A stretch of 44,178 nt of DNA, from assembly GCA_031272185.1 (NCBI GenBank), contig JAISUG010000066.1:1-44178 (forward strand). The letters run 5' to 3'. The notes beneath the pieces were generated by a model, which saw nothing but the letters and a program-made list of their open reading frames with translations, was not told where the DNA came from and searched no databases. Position numbers and translations under genes: made by a program. This DNA is from Lachnospiraceae bacterium. GTDB taxonomy: Bacteria > Bacillota > Clostridia > Lachnospirales > Lachnospiraceae. Positions 1 to 7,833 of this stretch are shown here, in pieces (positions within the stretch are counted from its first letter, which is position 1; each line of letters begins with the position of its first letter).

Positions 1-213
1 CAAAAGTACTTTGCGGCGGGCGTCACCATGGGCGCCGTCAAGGGGTGACTTCGGCGCTTTGCGACGGGCGCCTTGATGCGGCGTCCATGGCGCATGCAGG
101 CGCAACGGCGGTAATGTCGGCGCTTTGCGACGGGTGGCGCCCGGGACAGCGCCCGGCACGAAATCCAAAGGATGAATCATTCAACCCATTCAACATTTCC
201 ACGGAGGAGCAGC
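1..213. other. Upstream region of the first solute-binding protein, with an 18-bp direct repeat
   Basis: No convincing gene is seen here. An exact 18-bp direct repeat, TCGGCGCTTTGCGACGGG, lies at 51-68 and 117-134. The ribosome-binding site for the first gene (GGAGG, 203-207) is at the right end. No good -35/-10 pair was found, so the promoter, or an upstream operon partner, probably lies left of the window. Confidence 0.5.
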
Positions 214-2055
214 ATGATGAAAAGAAGGAACGCATTGAGCAAGGCGGCCGCACTGGCCCTGGCCGCCGTCTTGGCAACGGTGGCACTGGCAGGGTGCGGC
301 GCTTCAGGCCAGGCCGGCGATAAGGCTGCGGCGGGGGCGGGGGCGGCCGGAGGGGCGCAGGCGGCGGACCCGGCGGGCTCCGGCGACACCAGGGGGTTGC
401 CGCTGACCAAGGAGGAGCAGGAGGCATTGGATGCGGGCCTCATCGCCCTGGACGGTTCATTGCCCATCATCAGGGACCCGGATGCCTTCGAAAGCAAGTA
501 CGGGAGGATCACGGCCATCATCAACAACCCGGCGGAACGGGTGATCCCGGTGGGGGACCTGGCCATGTGCAGGCGGTGGTTCGAGGACACGGGTGTCGCT
601 TTCGACTGGCAGGCGGTGCCCAACGAGGGCTACACCGAGAAGCTCAACCTGATGCTGGCATCCGGCGAGGGGCTGCCGGATGTATTCTGGTCATTCGGTG
701 ACGGGAAATCGGGCAATACGGTGGTGCAGTACGCCGACCAGGATGTGTTTCTGCCCACGGAGGCGCTGATCAACAACGATATGCCGCACCTGAGGAAGAT
801 ACTGGACGACCATCCGGTCTACTGGTCCGAGATCACGGCGCCCAACGGCCACACCTACGGGTTCCCCTACATTGAAGAAATGTACGGGCTGGTGCTGACC
901 GGCGGCCCATGGATGATCAACAAGATGTGGCTGGACAAGGTGGGCAGGGACATCCCCACCACCCTTGACGAGTGGGTGGACTGCATGAGGGCTTTTCGGG
1001 ACGCGGGGGACCTCAACGGAAACGGGATTGCGGATGAGACGCCCATAGCCACCCAGTTCAAGGTGAAGGGCGACACCTTTGGGTCCTACAACCTGTTCTA
1101 CCGCATCACGGGGGCATTCGGCTGCGCTGACTCCATCTGTGATGGCAATGCCTACGCCAACCACCTGCGCATGGTGGATGGCGCCGTGGCCTTCACGGCC
1201 AAGGACGAGGCTTTCCGGAAGACCGCGGAGTTCTTCCACATGCTCTACGGGGAAGGGCTGCTGTGGGATGGCTCTTTCGAAGCGGATGACTCCGCATTGT
1301 ACCGGAACTCGCTGCTGCGCCAGCCCATCGCCCTGGCGGGGAGTTTTGGCACCTGGTCCGACCAGGACATCCAGGACGTGGCGGTGCACGACGAATACGT
1401 GGCGCTGCCCAGGCTCCAAGGCCCCGGTGGCATGACCGGTTTTGAAAACAATTATTCGGAGCTGCAGGATTCCTCCGACACCTGCATCTCGGCGACCTGC
1501 AGGTTCCCCCACGTGGTGGCCAGGTTCGTGGATTACCTGGTGGGCGACCCCGCGCTGTCGATCCAGTCCAACTGGGGCGCGGAAGGCTACGTGTACGAAA
1601 AGGACGAAACCGGGGTCCTGCGCACCCCCGTGGACCCGGATGGGCATTTCAAGCCGATGAAAGAGGGCGCTGATTTCGAGAACTTCGGCAAATCCAGGGC
1701 GAACTCCACGACCGCCCGGGGCTCCATGATCGTCCTGGACGGCTATTACGAAGTGTATGCCGGGTACGCGTTTGACGCGGTGCAGTTGCTGGAGGGTCAG
1801 AAGACCAACGGCAAGGAAGCCATCATGGCGGAATATGACAGCATCCCCAAAGTGCTCATGACCACCGACGAGATCGCCAGGCTCGCGCAGATCCAGCCCA
1901 CTATCTCCGATATCGTGGAGCGCTACATCAACACCTGGATCACGGGCGGCGTGACCGACGACAACTGGAACGCGTACCTGTCGGCCCTGGAGGGGGCCGG
2001 GGTCAATGAGCTCGTGGGCATCTACCAGACGGCAATAGACAGGAGCAGCAGATGA
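214..2055 (+). CDS. ABC transporter extracellular solute-binding lipoprotein (sugar type)
   Basis: Predicted substrate-binding lipoprotein of a carbohydrate ABC importer, anchored on the outside of the membrane. The start at 214 is chosen because GGAGG lies 6 nt upstream and it gives a compact signal peptide: basic MMKRR, an Ala/Leu core and the lipobox LAGC with Cys28. An in-frame ATG at 172 would add 14 residues and has no ribosome-binding site. The 613-aa length and motifs such as YGFPYIEE, the WLDKVG...P.TLDEW segment and the DLNGNG loop fit the LplA-like solute-binding proteins of Gram-positive bacteria. Its stop overlaps the GH32 start (ATGA), so the two are translationally coupled, and the ligand is inferred to be a fructan or sucrose-type sugar. 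No permease genes are in view; they may lie to the left. Confidence 0.87.
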   Translation: MMKRRNALSKAAALALAAVLATVALAGCGASGQAGDKAAAGAGAAGGAQAADPAGSGDTRGLPLTKEEQEALDAGLIALDGSLPIIRDPDAFESKYGRITAIINNPAERVIPVGDLAMCRRWFEDTGVAFDWQAVPNEGYTEKLNLMLASGEGLPDVFWSFGDGKSGNTVVQYADQDVFLPTEALINNDMPHLRKILDDHPVYWSEITAPNGHTYGFPYIEEMYGLVLTGGPWMINKMWLDKVGRDIPTTLDEWVDCMRAFRDAGDLNGNGIADETPIATQFKVKGDTFGSYNLFYRITGAFGCADSICDGNAYANHLRMVDGAVAFTAKDEAFRKTAEFFHMLYGEGLLWDGSFEADDSALYRNSLLRQPIALAGSFGTWSDQDIQDVAVHDEYVALPRLQGPGGMTGFENNYSELQDSSDTCISATCRFPHVVARFVDYLVGDPALSIQSNWGAEGYVYEKDETGVLRTPVDPDGHFKPMKEGADFENFGKSRANSTTARGSMIVLDGYYEVYAGYAFDAVQLLEGQKTNGKEAIMAEYDSIPKVLMTTDEIARLAQIQPTISDIVERYINTWITGGVTDDNWNAYLSALEGAGVNELVGIYQTAIDRSSR

Positions 2056-3536
2056 AAAACGCCGGACGACGACCCCTTTATCACTTCACGCCGCCTGTCG
2101 GGTGGATGAATGACCCCAACGGGATGGTGTACGCAGACGGGTGGTACCACCTCTTTTACCAGTACAACCCATACGGCACGGCGCCGGGCCCCATGCATTG
2201 GGGGCATGCTCGCTCCCGGGACCTGCTGGCATGGGAGCACCTGCCCATCGCGCTTTATCCGGACGAAGAGGGGATGATCTTTTCCGGGAGCTGCGTGATG
2301 GATGAGGAAAACCTGTCGGGTTGGGGCGAAGGGGGCCGCCCCGCCATGATCGCCATGTATACCTGCCATGACCCAGAGACAAACAGGGAAACCCAGTGCC
2401 TGGCGTACTCCACGGACTACGTGGGTTTCCGCAAATACGAGGGGAACCCGGTGATCGTCGATGAGTCCAGGCAAGACTTCAGGGACCCGAAGATGTTCTA
2501 CAACCCCGCGCACGGATCCTGGAGCGTGGCGCTGGCAGCGGGCGGGGAAGTGCTGTTCTACGAAACGCACGATTTCAGGCACTGGGATCAGACGGGGAGT
2601 TTCCCCATCGGCGCCAATGGCCTGGAAGGCATCTGCGAATGCCCGGACTGCTTTTGCCTGGACGGCAAATGGGTGCTGGTGGTGAGCGTCATCGTGGGGT
2701 CCGGCGAGGGCGGGGCGGCCGGAGCGGCCGGAGACGCCGGGGTGGCCGGCGACGCCGGAGCGGCCACAGACGCCGGGGCGGCCACAGTCGCCGGGGCGAT
2801 CGGATCCGCCTTCCGGGAGGGGCAGCATGTCACGGAGTATTACATAGGGGAATTCGACGGGGACACCTTCCGGGAGGGGGGATCCACACAGGGGCACGGG
2901 GCGCAGCTGCTGACCTACGGGTATGACTGCTATGCCCCCGTCACATTCGCAAACGCGAAGGAAAGCGTGCTGATGGGGTGGGGGAACAGCTGGGAATACG
3001 CCGGGGAGTTCATAAACGGGTCGTACAATGGGCAGATGACGCTGGCGCAGCGGCTGCGTATAGTACAGGCCGCCGATGGGCCGCGGCTGCTGCATGAGCC
3101 GATCCTGCCCCAGGGCGTAGGGCGTTTCACAATCGATGCAGGCAGGCTTTTGGGTGGGGAAGGGCAGGTTTTCCCGATAGGCGGTTGTTTCGTATTGGAA
3201 ATCACGGGCATCGACGCGGCGAGGTCCCCCATAGGGGTCAGGCTGTCCAACGATCAGGGGGAAGAATACGTGTTTGAATCACGGGAAACGTATTACCTGT
3301 CCGACAGGACCCGCTCCACGGGGAAAGGGGCCGTGCACGCCGTGGAATATGGGCTGGTCAAAGCGCCCCGGACCAAAAGCACGTGTGCGGCAGGGGACAA
3401 GCTGGTGGCATGCTACGACAGCTCCCGTGGGCAGGCGATGCTGGAAATATATGCCGACGGGGGCCTGACGCCAATCATGGTGCAGCTGCGGCCCTCATCC
3501 CCATTCAGCCAAATGGGCGTCCGCGCCCTGGCATGA
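2052..3536 (+). CDS. Glycoside hydrolase family 32 (sucrose/fructan hydrolase)
   Basis: GH32 beta-fructosidase, hydrolysing beta-fructofuranosyl bonds in sucrose or fructo-oligosaccharides. The three family signatures are all present: WMNDPNG with nucleophile Asp21, the FRDP motif with transition-state stabiliser Asp145, and EC with acid/base Glu196. These belong to the N-terminal five-bladed propeller; the C-terminal third (about 330-494) is the beta-sandwich module. No signal peptide is seen, so it acts in the cytosol on imported sugar, or on the sugar phosphate. The start codon overlaps the stop of the solute-binding protein gene. Odd feature: residues about 217-250 are an Ala/Gly/Asp repeat made of four 18-bp DNA units, inserted just after the EC motif and foreign to the family. 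Whether sucrose, sucrose-6-phosphate or inulin is preferred cannot be read from the sequence. Confidence 0.93.
   Translation: MKNAGRRPLYHFTPPVGWMNDPNGMVYADGWYHLFYQYNPYGTAPGPMHWGHARSRDLLAWEHLPIALYPDEEGMIFSGSCVMDEENLSGWGEGGRPAMIAMYTCHDPETNRETQCLAYSTDYVGFRKYEGNPVIVDESRQDFRDPKMFYNPAHGSWSVALAAGGEVLFYETHDFRHWDQTGSFPIGANGLEGICECPDCFCLDGKWVLVVSVIVGSGEGGAAGAAGDAGVAGDAGAATDAGAATVAGAIGSAFREGQHVTEYYIGEFDGDTFREGGSTQGHGAQLLTYGYDCYAPVTFANAKESVLMGWGNSWEYAGEFINGSYNGQMTLAQRLRIVQAADGPRLLHEPILPQGVGRFTIDAGRLLGGEGQVFPIGGCFVLEITGIDAARSPIGVRLSNDQGEEYVFESRETYYLSDRTRSTGKGAVHAVEYGLVKAPRTKSTCAAGDKLVACYDSSRGQAMLEIYADGGLTPIMVQLRPSSPFSQMGVRALA
2730..2801 (+). repeat. Four 18-bp tandem repeats inside the GH32 gene
   Basis: Consecutive units start at 2730, 2748, 2766 and 2784, each close to GGCGACGCCGGAGCGGCC, and encode the six-residue pattern (G/T)-D-A-G-A-A. 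The near identity at DNA level points to recent slippage or unequal exchange. The period is a multiple of three, so unit gain or loss keeps the reading frame. Confidence 0.85.
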
Positions 3537-3551
3537 TTTTCTGCCGGGCGC
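3523..3551 (+). terminator. Hairpin spanning the GH32 stop codon
   Basis: GCGCCC(T)GGCA at 3523-3533 pairs with TGCCGGGCGC at 3542-3551, a 10-bp stem with one bulge and an 8-nt loop. The TGA stop (3534-3536) lies in the loop. No T-run follows, so it is a weak candidate terminator and could instead protect the mRNA 3' end. Confidence 0.35.
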
Positions 3552-3560
3552 ACCGGGACC

Positions 3561-3644
3561 GGGGCGGGTGCGCCTCGGCGGCGCGGTCCACAAATTGCGT
3601 GATACGGGTCATTCCGGGGTTGGGGCGGGTGCGCCTCGGCGGCG
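3561..3644. repeat. 23-bp direct repeat in the GH32 / solute-binding protein spacer
   Basis: GGGGCGGGTGCGCCTCGGCG followed by GCG occurs at 3561-3583 and 3622-3644, spaced 61 bp. The stretch between and around the copies has no gene. Function is unknown. Confidence 0.7.
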
Positions 3645-3693
3645 GTGTGGCCTGTATCTATACCCGAGAGTGGAAACCTCCGAAAAACACAAT

Positions 3694-3722
3694 TTGCATT
3701 TTCTGCCCGTATGTCGTATAAT
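3694..3722 (+). promoter_or_regulatory. Sigma-A type promoter for the second solute-binding protein gene
   Basis: TTGCAT (3694-3699) and a perfect TATAAT (3717-3722) are separated by 17 bp. The start of transcription would be near 3729, about 57 nt before the first ATG of the next gene. It separates the second solute-binding protein and the sensor-regulator from the GH32 gene. Confidence 0.75.
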
Positions 3723-3757
3723 CACCATGTCAGAAACATAAGACGGCATACGGGCAG
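3703..3757. promoter_or_regulatory. Interrupted palindrome over the promoter (candidate operator)
   Basis: CTGCCCGTATG (3703-3713) and CATACGGGCAG (3747-3757) are perfect inverted repeats; with one mismatch the arms extend to 15 bp. The left half lies in the -35/-10 spacer and runs into the -10, the right half follows the start of transcription. This fits a repressor or looping site. A role as an RNA stem is less likely because the left arm is upstream of the predicted start. Confidence 0.55.
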
Positions 3758-3785
3758 TTTGCCGTGCAAAAGATGATTTGCAGGG

Positions 3786-5558
3786 ATGGTTTCCAATATG
3801 AAACAATGCAAACATATGGATTTGGCGGTGGGCAGGGCGGGAGTCGATCGCACCATGCCGCACTTTCGCATCGGCCAAGCTTTGCAGGCGGTTGGGCGCA
3901 TGTCTGCATGGGCGGCGGTGGGCAGGGGGGCGCTGGGGCGGGCCGGAGGTGCGCTGCGTGCGCTGGCACTGGTGTGTCTTGCGCTGGCATGTCTTGCGCT
4001 GGGTGGGGTGTTATTAATCGGATGTGGGGCCAAGGATGTGCCCGGCCCCAAGAACCCGGTGACGGTGACCATCTGGCACACCTACGTGGAGCAGATGCGC
4101 ACGGACTTCGACGCGCTGATAGCGGATTTCAATGCCACGGTGGGCCAGCAAAACGGCATCACAGTGAAGGTGACCGCGGTGGCCAACTCCTCGGTGCTCA
4201 ACGAGAGCCTGATTTCCGCCGCCAAGAAGGACCCAGGTTCCCCGGAGCTGCCGGACCTGGCGGTGATCTACCCGAAGACGGCGGTGACGCTGGCCGCGGA
4301 GGGGGCGCTGGCGGACCTGGGCGGGCATTTCACCGACCAGGAGCTGTCTGTGTTCGTGCCGCAGTTCTTGGAGGAGGGGAAGCTGGGCGGAGACACGCTC
4401 TACCTGCTGCCCATCGCCAAATCCACCGAGGTGCTGTACGTGAACCGCACCATTTTCGACCGGTTCTCGGCGGACACGGGGGTGGGGATAGGGCAGCTGG
4501 CCACATTCGAGGGAATCCTGGACGCCGCCGGGAAGTACTATGACTGGACGGATGCCCAGACGCCGGATGTGCCCGGCGACGGGAAGGCATTTTACTACCC
4601 GGACGGGCTTTTCAACTACTCCATGACCGGGTTTTTGCAGCTGGGCTCTGCGATCCTGACGCCCTGGGAAGTGGGCGGCGCGGCCGGGGGAGCAGATGGC
4701 GCCGGCACGGGAAGCGGCGGCGCAGATGGCGCCAACCTAGGGGCCGGCGGTGCATATGGCGCCGGGGGGGCGGCTGCGGCCGGCAGCCCTACCGCGGGAA
4801 GCGGCGGTGCATTGCCCCAAATGAACCTGCGGGATCCGATATTTGCCAAGATATGGGATAGTTATTTCGGGCCGGCGGTGCGCGGGGAGGTGCCGATCTA
4901 CAATGACTACGGCAATTACCTGGCGATCACCGGCGACATCGTGTGCTGCACCAGCACCTCCGCGGGGGCTTCATTTTACCCCACCCGGGTGACATACGGC
5001 GACAACACGAAAGAAGACGTGGTGTTCGACGTGCTGCCCTACCCGGTGTTTGAGGGCGGGCAGAGGATCGTCTACCAGAGGGGGGGCGGGATGTGCGTCT
5101 TCGCATCGGACGCCCTGCGTGAGAACGCGGCTGCCATCTTCCTGAAATGGTTCACGGCCCCGGAGCAGAACCTGCGCTTCACGGCTGCCACGGGGTACAT
5201 ACCGGTGACGGAGGCGGCTTTCGCCCAGGTCATGGAAAAGGACTTCCCCGCCATATCGAACCCCCTCATCGAAAAGGCGCTAATCACGGTGGTGGACATG
5301 CGCCGCGATGGGTACGAGTTTTATTACCCGCCGGTGTTTGACGGGTTCGAAAAGATGCAGGCGGACTACGTGGAGCAGATGCAGCGGGCGGCCACGGAGG
5401 CGCGCGGCGACTATAGGAAACTGCTGGGCGAGGGCGACCCTGTCGGGGGCGGTGGCGACCCGGGGGGGACGACAGGCGGCCTTGGCGCGGCGCCGGGCTT
5501 GGCATATGAGGCCGTGGCGGCGGGGGCGCTGGAAGAGTTCCTGGCGGGGTACAGGTAA
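3786..5558 (+). CDS. Extracellular solute-binding lipoprotein (sugar type), with Gly/Ala-rich insert
   Basis: Second predicted sugar-binding lipoprotein. After the lipobox LLIGC the sequence VTVTIWHTY opens the typical family 1 solute-binding fold, and the later GGGMCVFASDALRENAAAIFL stretch matches the C-terminal lobe of that family. The start is uncertain: ATG 3786 gives an 80-residue lead to the Cys and has no clear ribosome-binding site, while ATG 3900 gives a normal signal peptide with Cys42. Residues about 296-342 are a Gly/Ala/Asp low-complexity insert absent from ordinary members. It has its own promoter and palindrome, and it is followed 140 bp later by the membrane sensor-regulator. 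It may deliver sugar to an importer or present ligand to that sensor; the latter is inference. Confidence 0.85.
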   Translation: MVSNMKQCKHMDLAVGRAGVDRTMPHFRIGQALQAVGRMSAWAAVGRGALGRAGGALRALALVCLALACLALGGVLLIGCGAKDVPGPKNPVTVTIWHTYVEQMRTDFDALIADFNATVGQQNGITVKVTAVANSSVLNESLISAAKKDPGSPELPDLAVIYPKTAVTLAAEGALADLGGHFTDQELSVFVPQFLEEGKLGGDTLYLLPIAKSTEVLYVNRTIFDRFSADTGVGIGQLATFEGILDAAGKYYDWTDAQTPDVPGDGKAFYYPDGLFNYSMTGFLQLGSAILTPWEVGGAAGGADGAGTGSGGADGANLGAGGAYGAGGAAAAGSPTAGSGGALPQMNLRDPIFAKIWDSYFGPAVRGEVPIYNDYGNYLAITGDIVCCTSTSAGASFYPTRVTYGDNTKEDVVFDVLPYPVFEGGQRIVYQRGGGMCVFASDALRENAAAIFLKWFTAPEQNLRFTAATGYIPVTEAAFAQVMEKDFPAISNPLIEKALITVVDMRRDGYEFYYPPVFDGFEKMQADYVEQMQRAATEARGDYRKLLGEGDPVGGGGDPGGTTGGLGAAPGLAYEAVAAGALEEFLAGYR

Positions 5559-5602
5559 CGTCCGGCCCTTTGTAGCCGTAGGTTGGTATGTCGGCTGAGG
5601 GG

Positions 5603-5669
5603 AGTACAGGCATATATGAGTGCGCGGGCGGGGCGGCATGCCCACCGGGGCGAAGTACAGGCATATATG
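5603..5669. repeat. 16-bp direct repeat before the sensor-regulator gene
   Basis: AGTACAGGCATATATG occurs at 5603-5618 and 5654-5669, a spacing of 51 bp. The second copy ends 12 bp before the ribosome-binding site. It could be a regulator-binding site or the trace of a local duplication. Confidence 0.6.
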
Positions 5670-5698
5670 TAGGTGGGAACGGAGGACGGGCGCATCGG

Positions 5699-7636
5699 AT
5701 GAAGAAGCGCATGATGAACATGCTGGGTTCGCCGATTCGCAGCGCGGGGCGCACCATGCGCCGGCGGCTGTTCATCTTTTTCGTGTCTTTCACCATCATC
5801 ATGCTGGTGGGTTTCTTCGGCATCTGGGTGCTGGCGGGGCGTTTCGCCGCAGGCGCGCAGGAGACGGAGCAGCTGCTGAACCAGGAGCTGGGGCACCTCT
5901 CCCAAAACGCATCCCGCCAGTACGGCGAGGCCCTGATGCAGGCGGCGCGCATGTCCGAGGCCCTGTCGGACGGGATCGAAGAGTGGCTGGCTGAGGCCGG
6001 GATCGACCCCTCGGAACTGTCCGCATACCCGGAGCTGCTAAAAGGCGTGGAAGAGAGCCAGATCTCACCCATGCTGGTCTTCCTGGACAACACTGACTGC
6101 AGCGGGGTGTTCATGGTGCTGGACGCATCCGTGTCGCCTATGCTGCGGGGGGCGCACTACTCCAAGGCGGGGCTTTACATCCGCAACATCGAGCCACACA
6201 TCTCGGGGGTGGTCACTTCTGAAAGGCTGCTGCTGCGGGGGTTTGCCCAATTCGCCAGGGGCAGCCTCTCCATGCAGGCCAAATGGGACCTGGAGTTCGA
6301 CGTGCGAGACCAGCCCTTTTGGTCGGAGCCCATCGCCGCCTACGAAAACGACCCGTCGCTGGGACGGTCCCGGTATGTGTATTGGTCCGCGACCAGTGCG
6401 CTGGCTGACCTGGACGAGCGGGTGACGATATGCAGCGCGCCCCTGGTGGACAGCCGGGGCAATGTGTTCGGCGTCGCGGGGTTCGAGATCAGCGCGACCA
6501 ATTTCACCGCGCGCCACGAGGCGGACATGAGCGTCTACCCGCGCAAAGTGGTGGCCATGGGCGCCTGGGACGGCGCCGGGCTTGCGCTGGACACCGCATT
6601 GTTTGCGGGCAATGCCACGGTCTATGGGGCATTCCCGGGGGGGGTCACGCTGCACCCGGTGGGCAGCGTGGCCGGGATGACCGTCTATGAGGCGGGCGGC
6701 GCATCCTACGTGGGGGTGGACACCCAGATACGTCTGTACCCCACGGACTCGCCTTTTGCGTCCCAGCGTTTTGCCATGGTGGCGGCGATCCCCAAAGGGG
6801 ACTACGAGGACAATGTGAGCCGGTTCAACACCGCGCTGGCCATGTTGGTCGCAGTGCTGCTGGTGGTGGGCGTGGGGGTGTCCTACGGCGCCAGCCGCAG
6901 CTTCGTGAAGCCCATCACCGACCAGCTGGCATACCTGGAGCGTCTGGATGCGGCGGAGGGTGGCGCCGCGCGCCCATCTATGCGGGGCTCCGGGGCCGGG
7001 GACGTGCGTCCGGGGGCCGCAGGTGTGCAGGCATCCGGTACAGGCGCGCCTGGCGCCACAGGGGAGTGGTCAAGGGGCGCTGCGCCTGGCATCACAGGGG
7101 GCTGGTCAAGGGGCATCGCAGGGGGCGGTACAGGGGCCGGCGACGTGCGTCCCGGCGCGGACGGGGCCGATGCCATGCGTTTTGCGCGGCAAGCGGGTAC
7201 GGGTCGGCGTCCCGGCGCGGACGGGGCCGACGGCGCAGTTGACGGGGCATCCCAGGGAACCCCCGCCAACATTTCCACCGGGTCACAGGGCGGCGCCCCC
7301 GGCCCGGTCATCCCCAAGACCAACATCCAGGAAGTGGATGCGCTCATCGAAAAACTCCTGGAGATCCACGCCACCGACAACCCCATCCCCGCGGACCTGT
7401 TCGACTCCTTCATCGCCAAGGTGAACAACTTGACCCCCACGGAGCTGGTCATCTTCCGCTATACCATCCAGGGCGACGGCGTGGACGAGATAGCGGAGCG
7501 GATGTTCATATCACGGGGCACATTGGCCAACCACAACACGCGCATTTTCCGCAAGCTGGACGTCTCTTCCAAGGACGAGCTGATGGTGTACGCCGACCTC
7601 ATGGCCCGCTGTGGCCTGCTGGGGGAGATACTGTGA
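5699..7636 (+). CDS. Membrane-anchored sensor with C-terminal LuxR/GerE-type HTH
   Basis: A one-component transmembrane regulator. Start 5699 follows GGAGG (5681-5685); an ORF open back to 5588 has no better signal. Residues about 24-46 form the first membrane helix and about 378-398 the second. Between them lie about 330 residues with the layout of an extracytoplasmic Cache-like sensor (a long membrane-proximal helix, then mixed strands with FWSEPI and VYWSATS segments). After the second helix come a short HAMP-like stretch, about 110 residues of Gly/Ala-rich repeats (about 420-535), and a C-terminal HTH from about 576 with LTPTELVIF, EIAERMFIS and GTLANHNTRIFRKLDVSS, the LuxR/GerE pattern. 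No kinase or receiver domain is present, so DNA binding would occur from the membrane. Genome position suggests control of the fructan locus. Confidence 0.8.
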   Translation: MKKRMMNMLGSPIRSAGRTMRRRLFIFFVSFTIIMLVGFFGIWVLAGRFAAGAQETEQLLNQELGHLSQNASRQYGEALMQAARMSEALSDGIEEWLAEAGIDPSELSAYPELLKGVEESQISPMLVFLDNTDCSGVFMVLDASVSPMLRGAHYSKAGLYIRNIEPHISGVVTSERLLLRGFAQFARGSLSMQAKWDLEFDVRDQPFWSEPIAAYENDPSLGRSRYVYWSATSALADLDERVTICSAPLVDSRGNVFGVAGFEISATNFTARHEADMSVYPRKVVAMGAWDGAGLALDTALFAGNATVYGAFPGGVTLHPVGSVAGMTVYEAGGASYVGVDTQIRLYPTDSPFASQRFAMVAAIPKGDYEDNVSRFNTALAMLVAVLLVVGVGVSYGASRSFVKPITDQLAYLERLDAAEGGAARPSMRGSGAGDVRPGAAGVQASGTGAPGATGEWSRGAAPGITGGWSRGIAGGGTGAGDVRPGADGADAMRFARQAGTGRRPGADGADGAVDGASQGTPANISTGSQGGAPGPVIPKTNIQEVDALIEKLLEIHATDNPIPADLFDSFIAKVNNLTPTELVIFRYTIQGDGVDEIAERMFISRGTLANHNTRIFRKLDVSSKDELMVYADLMARCGLLGEIL

Positions 7637-7642
7637 GCAAGA

Positions 7643-7773
7643 ACCCCTCGATTTCCTCTTAAAAACGTGGTGAAACCCATTGATTTTCTCTTAAAAACGC
7701 AGTGAAAACCCATTGATTTCCTCTTAAAAACGTGGTGAAAACCCATTGATTTCCTCTTAAAAACGTGGTATAG
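7643..7773 (+). repeat. Four 33-bp tandem repeats upstream of the DUF4143-type ATPase
   Basis: Units start at 7643 (32 bp), 7675, 7708 and 7741 (33 bp each) with core ATTTCCTCTTAAAAACGTGG. All but the first contain TTGATT at the same place. Only the last unit continues into TATAGT and so becomes a promoter. A 33-bp period is about three DNA turns and places equivalent bases on one face of the helix. There are no spacers, so this is not a CRISPR array. Confidence 0.85.
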
Positions 7774-7774
7774 T
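7746..7774 (+). promoter_or_regulatory. Promoter formed by the last 33-bp repeat
   Basis: TTGATT (7746-7751) and TATAGT (7769-7774) are 17 bp apart. Transcription would start near 7781, about 50 nt before the TTG start at 7834. The preceding repeats carry the -35-like hexamer but not the -10. Confidence 0.72.
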
Positions 7775-7833
7775 GGCGATGCGGGCTGATGGATCTGGCT
7801 TGGTTTCGATAGGACCGGCAAGGAGGGGAGCGG

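Noticed and set aside
2022-3095. Long - strand reading frame opposite the GH32 gene, and similar ones at 22424-23449, 23915-25348, 28116-29528 and 42249-43598
   Set aside because: High-GC codon use in the + strand genes leaves the opposite frames open. They are rich in Arg/His/Pro/Gln, have no domains and lack ribosome-binding sites, while the + strand proteins have recognisable motifs.
7643-7773. 33-bp repeats as a CRISPR array
   Set aside because: Units are directly adjacent with no spacers, and no cas genes are present. The same holds for the 15-bp array at 32903.
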